From positions 1 to 9,207 of the forward strand of contig CACWMM010000075.1 in the NCBI GenBank assembly GCA_902761955.1: a stretch of DNA of 9,207 nucleotides, written 5' to 3'. Shown piece by piece: positions 1 through 6,537 of the stretch (position 1 is its first letter; the number at the start of each line of letters is the position of its first letter). The DNA comes from Parafannyhessea sp902761955. GTDB taxonomy: Bacteria > Actinomycetota > Coriobacteriia > Coriobacteriales > Atopobiaceae. The notes under the pieces were generated by a model, which was given only the letters and a program-made list of their open reading frames with translations, searched no databases and had not been told where the DNA came from. Made by a program: the position numbers and the translations under genes.

Positions 1-1
1 C

Positions 2-751
2 GGGCCGCTCAACGTGCAGTACGCCGTCAAGGACGAGCAGGTGTTCGTGATCGAGCTCAACCCCCGGGCCAGCAGGACCGTGCCCTTCTCGTCCAAGGCA
101 TCCGGCGTGAGCCTCGCACGTTGCGCCGCCCGCGTGATGGCGGGCGAGAAGATCCGCGACCTCGGGCTGCCGCCGGAGGACCGGGAGGTGGGCTACTTCG
201 CGGTGAAGGAGGCCGTGATGCCATGGTCGCGCTTCCCGGGCGCGAACGTGGAGCTGGGCCCCGAGATGAGGTCGACGGGCGAGGTCATGGGCATCGCGCG
301 CAGCTTCCCGGAGGCGTACGCGAAGACGCGCCAGGCCATCGAGTACAAGATGCCGGAGCGCGGCACGGTGTTCGTGAGCGTGTGCGACCGCGACAAGCGC
401 GCCATCGCGCCCGTGGCGCTCGCCCTGAGGGGACTGGGCTACGACATCCTCGCGACGCGGGGGACGGCGAAGACGCTGCGCGCCGCCGGCATCGAGTGCG
501 AGGTGTGCCAGCGCCTGAGCGAGGGACACCCGAACGCGATCGACGAGATGCGCTCCGGGAGGGTCTCGTTCATCATCAACACGCCGCACGGGCACGACTC
601 GCGCGGCGACGGGTCGAAGATCCGCGAGGAGGCGGTGAGCCGCGGCATCACGTGCGTGACGGCACTCTCGGCGACGGTCGCGCTCGTGCAGGCGCTCTCC
701 GCGGTGAGGGACCGCGAGCTGGACGTGTACGCGCTGCAGGACCTGCGCTAG
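2..751 (+). CDS. carB: Carbamoyl phosphate synthase large subunit, C-terminal part (5' end outside window)
   Basis: CarB makes carbamoyl phosphate from bicarbonate, two ATP and glutamine-derived ammonia, for pyrimidine and arginine synthesis, in a cytoplasmic complex with CarA. The frame is open from base 2, so the start lies upstream; 249 of roughly 1,070 residues are visible. The fragment opens in the second ATP-grasp domain (GPLNVQYAVKDEQVFVIELN), with the ATP/Mg-binding run ELNPRASRTVPF. From about fragment residue 121 comes the C-terminal MGS-like allosteric domain, which in known enzymes binds regulators such as UMP or ornithine. It shows VSVCDRDK, ATRGTAKTLRAAGI and NTPHGHDSRGDGSKIREEA. 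The end (DVYALQDLR, TAG) is intact, and an intrinsic terminator starts about 5 nt later, so carB closes its transcription unit. No lesion seen. Family assignment is secure. Confidence 0.97.
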   Translation, partial: GPLNVQYAVKDEQVFVIELNPRASRTVPFSSKASGVSLARCAARVMAGEKIRDLGLPPEDREVGYFAVKEAVMPWSRFPGANVELGPEMRSTGEVMGIARSFPEAYAKTRQAIEYKMPERGTVFVSVCDRDKRAIAPVALALRGLGYDILATRGTAKTLRAAGIECEVCQRLSEGHPNAIDEMRSGRVSFIINTPHGHDSRGDGSKIREEAVSRGITCVTALSATVALVQALSAVRDRELDVYALQDLR

Positions 752-753
752 GC

Positions 754-782
754 AAGGGGCCCCTCGCTCGAGGGGCCTTTTT
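754..782 (+). terminator. Rho-independent terminator after carB
   Basis: The arms GGCCCCTC (758-765) and GAGGGGCC (770-777) form a perfect 8-bp G/C-rich stem around a 4-nt loop (GCTC). Two G-U and two A-U pairs can extend it outward, and the 3' side ends in five T (778-782). It starts three bases after the carB stop, so it ends the carB transcript and separates it from the tRNA and tig. Confidence 0.88.
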
Positions 783-834
783 GCGCAGCTCGCATGGAAA
801 GATTGGCGGGCAGCGGGGTAAAATGCGAAACGTT

Positions 835-859
835 TGCTATCATGCATAGGCTGTGCATG
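835..859 (+). promoter_or_regulatory. Possible extended -10 promoter and palindrome upstream of tRNA-Leu
   Basis: TATCAT at 838-843 is preceded by TGC (835-837), giving an extended -10 element. Transcription would start near 850, about 16 nt before the mature tRNA. I see no good -35 at 16-18 nt spacing, which extended -10 promoters can tolerate. Overlapping the element is a perfect inverted repeat, CATGCA (841-846) and TGCATG (854-859) with a 7-nt spacer; it could be an operator or a hairpin in the precursor leader. An alternative -10 (TAAAAT, 819-824) also lacks a -35. This is a pattern-based guess. Confidence 0.4.
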
Positions 860-865
860 AATCAG

Positions 866-939
866 GCGGGCGTGGCGGAACTGGTAGACGCGCTGGATTT
901 AGGTTCCAGTGGGAGAAATCTCGTGAATCGCCCGCACCA
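866..939 (+). tRNA. tRNA-Leu (anticodon UAG), T arm missing
   Basis: Leucine tRNA that would read CUA and, by wobble, other CUN codons. The acceptor arm pairs perfectly (GCGGGCG 866-872 with CGCCCGC 929-935), followed by discriminator A936 and encoded CCA (937-939). The D arm has a GCG/CGC stem (875-877 with 889-891) and the usual CTGGTAGA loop. The anticodon stem is CTGGA/TCCAG (893-897 with 905-909) around loop TTTAGGT, anticodon TAG at 900-902. A class II variable arm can form around 911-924 (GAG-AAAT-CTC core). Only about four bases (925-928) lie between it and the acceptor 3' strand, where a 5-7-5 T arm with a TTCRA loop belongs. The gene is 74 nt long against about 86-87 for a bacterial tRNA-Leu, so some 12-13 nt appear to be missing. 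Identity is certain; function as written is doubtful. Confidence 0.88.
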
Positions 940-1004
940 ATGCAAAGCAGAGTAACTGCGCAAGGGGACAAGACGTGGGCCCTGCCCCCTGGCACGAGAA
1001 CACT

Positions 1005-1016
1005 GGAGGAACGTTG
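1005..1016 (+). promoter_or_regulatory. Shine-Dalgarno and TTG start of tig
   Basis: GGAGG (1005-1009) stands 4 nt before TTG (1014-1016). Starting there gives the N-terminus (M)NITVTAEKPENGK, where trigger factors normally begin. The longer in-frame GTG at 975 would add 13 residues unlike the family and has no comparable ribosome binding site. TTG with slightly short spacing may temper translation. Confidence 0.75.
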
Positions 1017-2354
1017 AACATCACCGTCACCGCTGAGAAGCCCGAGAATGGCAAGGTAGTCGCCACCATTACCGTCCCTGCCGCCGAGGTCGACAAGTAC
1101 GTCGCCCGCACGTACAAGGACATCTCTCACAGGTACCAGTTCCAGGGCTTCCGCAAGGGCCACACCCCGCGCCCCGTCATCGACGGCATCGTCGGCCGCG
1201 ACGCGGTTCTTGGCCAGGCGACCGAGGACCTCATGAACGACGCACAGCCCGCGATGCTCGAGGAGCTCGACATCGTCCCCGTCGAGAGCCCTGACTACGG
1301 CGAGGATCCCCTGGCCGTCGTGGAGCACGAGGACTTCACCGCTACCGTGACCGTGAGCGTGCCGCCCACCTGCGAGCTGGACAGCTATGACGCGCCGGCC
1401 ATCAACATGCCTCCCGAGGAGGCCACCGAGGCCGAGATCGACCAGCAGCTCGAGCAGCTCATGAGCTACCACAACACCTACGAGGACGTCGAGGAGGACC
1501 GCGAGGCCACCAAGGACGACGTCGTCTCCCTGGACGTCGAGGACAAGGTCGAGCAGAAGTCCGGCCTTGCCGGCACCGACCGCCAGCTGAACCTCTCGAG
1601 CACCTACCTGCCGGAGGAGTTCGTGGCGGGCGTCATCGGCATGAAGAAGGGCGACCAGAAGGACATCGCCTGGACCGAGAAGCAGGGCGAGAACGAGCGC
1701 AACTACGAGGTCTCCGTCACCCTGAAGGCCATCAAGAAGTCCGTCACCCCCGAGCTCGACGACGAGTTCGCGAAGAAGAACTTCGGCTTCGACACCGTCG
1801 CGGAGCTTCGCGACGCCCTGAAGGAGGACATCGAGAACGACAAGAAGTCCAGCCTTCCCTCCCTCAAGGAGGACCGCGTCGTCGAGGAGATCGGCAAGCA
1901 CCTCACGCTTGAGGAGGTCCCCGAGGCCTACCTCAACCAGGTCTTCAACGAGCTCGGCCAGGAGGTCCTCGGCCAGCTCCAGCGCCAGGGCATCAGCCTT
2001 GACATGTACCTCGCGGCTCGCAACATCAAGAGCCAGGACTTCGTGAATGACCTCCACGAGCAGGCCGAGGAGCGTGCGCGCCAGTCCCTGGCGCTCGACG
2101 CCCTGGCCGACAAGCTCGGGCTCGAGGCCACCGACGAGGACGTGCGCGCCGAGTTCGAGAAGGCCAACGTCGACGACGTCGACGCCCGCATCGAGGAGTT
2201 CAAGAAGGGCGGCCAGCTGCCTGCCATCCGCGAGTCCATCCGCCGCTCCAAGGCCGTGGACTGGATGGTCGAGAACGCTCCCGTGACCGTCGTGGACGAG
2301 ATCGCCGAGGCCCGCGCGAAGGCCGAGAGTGCGGATACCGAGGACGCCGAGTAA
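1014..2354 (+). CDS. tig: Trigger factor (ribosome-associated chaperone)
   Basis: Trigger factor sits at the ribosome exit tunnel near protein L23 and shields nascent chains. From the TTG start the protein has 446 residues, near the family's usual length. Order of domains: an N-terminal ribosome-binding domain with the signature GFRKG at residues 45-49 (QGFRKGHTPRPVIDG); a peptidyl-prolyl isomerase domain at about 160-243; and a helical C-terminal chaperone domain, beginning near TPELDDEFAKKNFGFDTVAEL and ending in an acidic tail (ESADTEDAE). The isomerase domain keeps the GMKKGDQK stretch but lacks the usual DF-x-G and IPGFE motifs, so catalysis is doubtful. The tRNA-Leu lies 74 nt upstream with no terminator between, so both may share a transcript. 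A strong terminator follows. Codons are strongly biased to C/G endings, as in highly expressed genes. Confidence 0.95.
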   Translation: MNITVTAEKPENGKVVATITVPAAEVDKYVARTYKDISHRYQFQGFRKGHTPRPVIDGIVGRDAVLGQATEDLMNDAQPAMLEELDIVPVESPDYGEDPLAVVEHEDFTATVTVSVPPTCELDSYDAPAINMPPEEATEAEIDQQLEQLMSYHNTYEDVEEDREATKDDVVSLDVEDKVEQKSGLAGTDRQLNLSSTYLPEEFVAGVIGMKKGDQKDIAWTEKQGENERNYEVSVTLKAIKKSVTPELDDEFAKKNFGFDTVAELRDALKEDIENDKKSSLPSLKEDRVVEEIGKHLTLEEVPEAYLNQVFNELGQEVLGQLQRQGISLDMYLAARNIKSQDFVNDLHEQAEERARQSLALDALADKLGLEATDEDVRAEFEKANVDDVDARIEEFKKGGQLPAIRESIRRSKAVDWMVENAPVTVVDEIAEARAKAESADTEDAE

Positions 2355-2377
2355 CTCTCGATACCTTAGACTACGAG

Positions 2378-2416
2378 AAGCGCTCCGAGGGTAACAGGTA
2401 CCTCGGAGCGCTTTTT
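2378..2416 (+). terminator. Rho-independent terminator after tig
   Basis: AAGCGCTCCGAGG (2378-2390) pairs perfectly with CCTCGGAGCGCTT (2401-2413), a 13-bp stem around a 10-nt loop, ending in five T (2412-2416). It lies 23 nt after the tig stop and 80 nt before clpP. It should separate the two transcripts, so clpP-clpX needs its own promoter, unless read-through feeds it. Confidence 0.93.
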
Positions 2417-2437
2417 GCACCCATCGTAGTAGCATTG

Positions 2438-2482
2438 CATGGGACAGGTCCCATGTTCTGACGGCCGGGCCTACGTCCCGGC
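2438..2482 (+). promoter_or_regulatory. Two inverted repeats in the clpP upstream region
   Basis: The first is a perfect palindrome, CATGGGA (2438-2444), spacer CAGG, TCCCATG (2449-2455). The second is GCCGGG (2464-2469), 7-nt loop, CCCGGC (2477-2482), ending just before the clpP ribosome binding site. Together they fill most of the space between the tig terminator and clpP. The first could be an operator and the second a leader hairpin. I do not see the known clp or heat-shock operators (ClgR, HspR/HAIR, CtsR, CIRCE). No convincing -35/-10 pair was found, so the promoter is unplaced. Confidence 0.4.
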
Positions 2483-2496
2483 AAGAAGGAGAACGC

Positions 2497-3108
2497 ATGC
2501 ACAACCCCATGAACACGCCCCTCATCCCCTACGTCGTGGAGCAGACGCCGCGCGGCGAGCGCAGCTACGACATCTACTCGCGCCTGCTGAACGACCGCAT
2601 CGTCTTTCTGGGCGAGGAGATCACCCGCGACTCCGCGAACCTCGTGATCGCGCAGCTGCTGCACCTGGAGAGCCAGGACCCCGACAAGGACATCTCCCTG
2701 TACATCGACTCTCCCGGCGGCGAGGTGTACGCGGGCCTTGGCATCCTCGACACCATGAACTTCATCAAGCCGGACGTCTCCACCATCTGCGTGGGAATGG
2801 CGGCCTCCATGGCGTCCGTCCTTCTCGCCGCGGGAACCCCGGGCAAGCGCCTCGCCCTCCCGAACTCGATGATCATGATTCACCAGCCGAGCTCTGGCGC
2901 CCAGGGACAGCAGACCGACATTCAGATCGTCGCCGACGAGACCAAATACATCCGCGAGCACATGAACGAGCTGCTCGCGCAGTATACTGGACAGTCCGTG
3001 GAGAAGATCAACGCGGACACCGAGCGCGACAACTACATGCGCGCCCAGGAGGCGAAGGAGTACGGTCTCGTCGACAAGGTAATCGCGTCGCGCACCGAGC
3101 AGGCGTAG
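2497..3108 (+). CDS. clpP: ATP-dependent Clp protease proteolytic subunit
   Basis: ClpP is the serine protease of the Clp machine. Fourteen subunits form a closed barrel that degrades proteins threaded in by ClpX or ClpC. The 203-residue length is typical. The catalytic triad is readable: Ser104 in GMAASMAS, His129 in MIMIHQP and Asp178 in DTERDNYM. The His-Asp spacing equals the 49 residues of the E. coli enzyme. Other family marks are SLYIDSPGGEVYAGL and QYTGQS; the ends are RSYDIYSRLL and AKEYGLVDKVI. The first residues (MHNPMNT) are probably a short removable propeptide. AAGGAG (2486-2491) lies 5 nt before the ATG. clpX starts 32 nt after the stop with no terminator between, so the two are probably co-transcribed. 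Only one clpP is present here, whereas many actinobacteria have a tandem clpP1-clpP2. Confidence 0.97.
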   Translation: MHNPMNTPLIPYVVEQTPRGERSYDIYSRLLNDRIVFLGEEITRDSANLVIAQLLHLESQDPDKDISLYIDSPGGEVYAGLGILDTMNFIKPDVSTICVGMAASMASVLLAAGTPGKRLALPNSMIMIHQPSSGAQGQQTDIQIVADETKYIREHMNELLAQYTGQSVEKINADTERDNYMRAQEAKEYGLVDKVIASRTEQA

Positions 3109-3140
3109 CCTTGAGGCGAGAAGCTTAGGAAGAGAGCCAG

Positions 3141-4436
<1,296 letters not shown>

Positions 4437-4508
4437 CCCAGAGGCGCGCCTGGGCGAGAAGGACGAGGCACCTCACGCGAGGCGTCCCCCTGGCAATTCG
4501 AAAGCACG

Positions 4509-4545
4509 ATGCCCGCCATACGGATGCGCTCCGTACGGCGGGCAT
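4509..4545. terminator. Long hairpin between convergent clpX and tatD, probable two-way terminator
   Basis: ATGCCCGCC (4509-4517) pairs with GGCGGGCAT (4537-4545). After one A-C mismatch, TACGGA (4519-4524) pairs with TCCGTA (4530-4535) around a 5-nt loop: 15 base pairs in all. The rightward side continues TTCTGCTGTT and the leftward side CGTGCTTTCG, so neither has a clean T run. Its place between two converging genes fits a shared terminator. A second short stem, GCCCAG/CTGGGC (4436-4455), begins at the last base of the clpX stop. The remaining gap (4546-4681) holds nothing I recognise. Confidence 0.55.
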
Positions 4546-4681
4546 TCTGCTGTTCCCGCACGCTGCTGGCGCAAGGCACGCGCCCGAGGCGCCCTAGATT
4601 GCGATGCCGAGCGCCGCGGCTGGAGATGTGGCCGAAGGAGTTGCCGCCACCCCATGCCACGATGTTGCGCAGCATTTTGCA

Positions 4682-5452
4682 CTACGCGAGGAGCCGCTCC
4701 GCGTTGTCGCACACCGCCTGCGCCAGCCCCTCCGCGTCGCACCCGCGCGCCTCCGCGATGCCCGCGAGGCACTCCTGGAGTGCGGCCTCGATCTGGGCGG
4801 CGGAGAACGGCACGTCCTCGCCGGGCGGTAGGTCCGTCTCGGTCAGCAGGCGGCGCAGCGGGACCTGCCGCGCGTACTCGCGCCCGCGGCGCGTGCGGAG
4901 CATCATGGGGTTCACGGAGAACCAGCAGCCGGCGACCACGGCGGCGTGGAGCTCGTCCGAGCTGCCGGAGAACCAGTGGAACACGCAGCGGCAGCGCTCG
5001 AGGCAGCCCGTCGTGCGCACGACCTCCAGCACCTCCTCGGCGGAGCGGACGGCGTGGATGGACATGACCGTGGGGCGCGCGGGGTCGCTTCCGGCGGCCG
5101 CGGCTGCGCAGATGCGCCGGAACGCGGCGCGCTGAACGTCCTTGGAGCCCTCTGGCACGTGCTTGGGCGAGAAGTCCATGCCGACCTCGCCCACGAGGCG
5201 CGTCGTGCCGGCGAGGTTGGCCGCCGCCTCGACGTCTGCGGTCGAGAGCCGCCCGTCCGCCACCCACCACGGGTGTGCGCCCACGGCGACGCTCACGTTG
5301 GGAAGCCCTGCGAGGGCGTCCCGCGTACGCAGGTAGCCCTGGGGCGTCACCGTGGTCGCGAGCACGTGCAGGCCGTCTGCCGCGGCGTCGCGCGCGACCT
5401 CTTCCATGTTCGACATGAAGTCCAGGTGGCAGTGCGCGTCAAACAGCCGCAT
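4682..5452 (-). CDS. tatD: TatD family metal-dependent deoxyribonuclease/hydrolase
   Basis: TatD proteins are cytoplasmic TIM-barrel, metal-dependent nucleases of the amidohydrolase superfamily, with reported DNase and 3'-5' exonuclease activity. The 256 residues match the family. Metal ligands are readable in order: His7 and His9 with Asp11 (DAHCHLD), Glu89 (GEVGMD), His133 (SIHAVR), His159 (HWFSG) and Asp207 (TETDLP). GAHPWW at 58-63 is also typical. No signal peptide is seen. The gene starts three bases after tcdA ends and has only a weak GCAGG-like ribosome site lying inside tcdA, so translation is probably coupled. The substrate in this organism cannot be told from the sequence. Many bacteria carry several TatD paralogues, so the symbol indicates family rather than proven orthology. 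Confidence 0.88.
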   Translation of the reverse strand: MRLFDAHCHLDFMSNMEEVARDAAADGLHVLATTVTPQGYLRTRDALAGLPNVSVAVGAHPWWVADGRLSTADVEAAANLAGTTRLVGEVGMDFSPKHVPEGSKDVQRAAFRRICAAAAAGSDPARPTVMSIHAVRSAEEVLEVVRTTGCLERCRCVFHWFSGSSDELHAAVVAGCWFSVNPMMLRTRRGREYARQVPLRRLLTETDLPPGEDVPFSAAQIEAALQECLAGIAEARGCDAEGLAQAVCDNAERLLA

Positions 5453-5455
5453 GGC

Positions 5456-6304
5456 TTACCTGCCCCTGCGCCGCCGCGGCGCCACGATGGGCTCCTGGAC
5501 GTCCAGGTCGTTGTGCAGGTCCGCGAGGTCGCATATCACGCGGCCGGCTATCATCTGGCCCATGATGGGCGGCATGTAGCTCATGGTGCCCAGGGTGACG
5601 CCCTTCTCCGGCCGCCTGCCTCCCGGCAGCTCGGCGCCGCGCGGCGTGACGGGCATGGGCACCTCGGACGAGTACAGCACCTGAAGCCCGCGGATTCCGC
5701 GCTTGCGGCACTCCTTGCGCATGACCTTGCAGATGGGGCACGACTTCGTCTTCTCGATGGTCGAGAAGCGCAGCCGTTCCGGGTTGAGCTTGTTTGCCCC
5801 GCCCATGCTGGATATGAGCCTGAGCCCCGTGTCCTGGCACCACTTCGCCACGATGAGCTTCTGCGAGATGGTGTCGATGGCGTCCACCACGTAGTCGGGG
5901 CGGGGGAGCGCCTCGAGCGTGGGCACGAGGTTCTCCTTCGAGAGGAACCGGTGCACGGTGGTGACCCTGCAGTCCGGGTTGATATCGTGCACGATGCGTT
6001 CCATCACGTCCGTCTTGGCCTGGCCGATGGTGGAATGGTAGGCCACGGCCTGGCGGTTGATGTTGGATGGCTGCACTATGTCGCGGTCCACCAGCACGAG
6101 CTCGCCCACGCCACCGCGCGCGAGCGCCTCCACGCAGTTCGACCCGACGCCGCCCAGCCCCAGCACGAGCACGCGCGAGGACGCGAGCACGTCCAGGCGC
6201 TCCTGTCCCAGGATGATTCTCAGCCTGTCGGTGGCCGTCTCAACGCCTTGCCCGCCTTGTGCCGAGCGTGCCTCTGCCGGAACGTCCGCGTCCTTCTCGC
6301 CCAT
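5456..6304 (-). CDS. tcdA: ThiF/E1-like protein, probable tRNA threonylcarbamoyladenosine dehydratase (TcdA/YgdL)
   Basis: TcdA uses ATP to cyclise N6-threonylcarbamoyladenosine at tRNA position 37 into its cyclic form, aiding decoding of ANN codons. From this start the protein has 282 residues. It shows the E1-like nucleotide fold GLGGVGSNCVEALARGGVGE (49-68), LVDRD (71-75), the SNINRQ stretch (80-85), Lys97 in GQAKTD and DAIDT (141-145). The YgdL-type C-terminal part includes VMRKECRKRGIRGLQVLYSS. The run SCPIC (188-192) plus Cys199 is cysteine-rich at a site where E. coli TcdA reads DPLAAKLR. The ATG at 6304 is chosen because GAGGGG (6316-6311, minus strand) lies 6 nt upstream; a longer in-frame start at 6373 adds 23 residues of unlikely sequence. 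The gene leads a probable two-gene operon with tatD. Other ThiF-like functions are less likely. Confidence 0.87.
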   Translation of the reverse strand: MGEKDADVPAEARSAQGGQGVETATDRLRIILGQERLDVLASSRVLVLGLGGVGSNCVEALARGGVGELVLVDRDIVQPSNINRQAVAYHSTIGQAKTDVMERIVHDINPDCRVTTVHRFLSKENLVPTLEALPRPDYVVDAIDTISQKLIVAKWCQDTGLRLISSMGGANKLNPERLRFSTIEKTKSCPICKVMRKECRKRGIRGLQVLYSSEVPMPVTPRGAELPGGRRPEKGVTLGTMSYMPPIMGQMIAGRVICDLADLHNDLDVQEPIVAPRRRRGR

Positions 6305-6344
6305 GCGATTCCCCTCGATACCGTGGCGGGGCGCAGCGGCCCCC

Positions 6345-6534
6345 TTGACGATGTGTGGTAAAGACTGTAGCACGCGGCCGCGGGGGTGCCGTGCGGCGTG
6401 CGTGGTATGCTGTTGGGCTGACTTGCCCGGCGGGGCCGGGCGGTCGCAACGTAAGCCAGCCTCGGCGGAGGCGCGCGCTCACTACACGAGTGCCAACACC
6501 GTCTGCGGGGGCGCGTAAGAAGGCGGTACACACC
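6345..6534 (+). promoter_or_regulatory. valS upstream leader: weak promoter candidate and two hairpins, no T-box seen
   Basis: TTGACG at 6345-6350 is a good -35, but 17 nt later stands only TAGCAC (6368-6373), a poor -10, so the promoter is tentative. The leader holds two small inverted repeats: GCCCGGC/GCCGGGC (6425-6431 with 6435-6441) and GCCTC/GAGGC (6459-6463 with 6468-6472). Neither is followed by a T run. I looked for the conserved T-box bulge sequence, expected because some aminoacyl-tRNA synthetase genes use it, and did not find it. This is the divergent gap between tcdA and valS; a leftward promoter for tcdA could not be placed. Confidence 0.3.
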
Positions 6535-6537
6535 GTG
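6519..6537 (+). promoter_or_regulatory. Ribosome binding site and GTG start of valS
   Basis: GAAGGCGG (6519-6526) lies 8 nt before GTG (6535-6537), giving (M)EEMPKNYDPQTAEPE. The ATG three codons later (6544) is 17 nt from the site, too far for good initiation. The frame is open well upstream, but that stretch is arginine-rich and unlike ValRS. Confidence 0.65.

Noticed and set aside
975..1013. Upstream GTG start for tig (MGPAPWHENTGGT extension)
   Set aside because: It lacks a ribosome binding site, and the added residues do not resemble trigger factor; TTG at 1014 with GGAGG fits the family N-terminus.
840..2525. Long leftward open frame (561 codons) across tig and the tRNA
   Set aside because: It mirrors tig in antisense. 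Stop-free antisense frames are expected from strong C/G third-position bias, and the product is a low-complexity Leu/Val/Asp/Gly sequence resembling no family.
4437..4681. Possible small RNA or gene in the convergent gap
   Set aside because: Apart from the hairpins there is no promoter, no ribosome site with a plausible frame and no recognisable RNA motif.
4946..6361. Rightward 471-codon open frame across tatD and tcdA
   Set aside because: Antisense shadow: His/Arg/Ala-rich, no domains, while both leftward genes show complete motifs.
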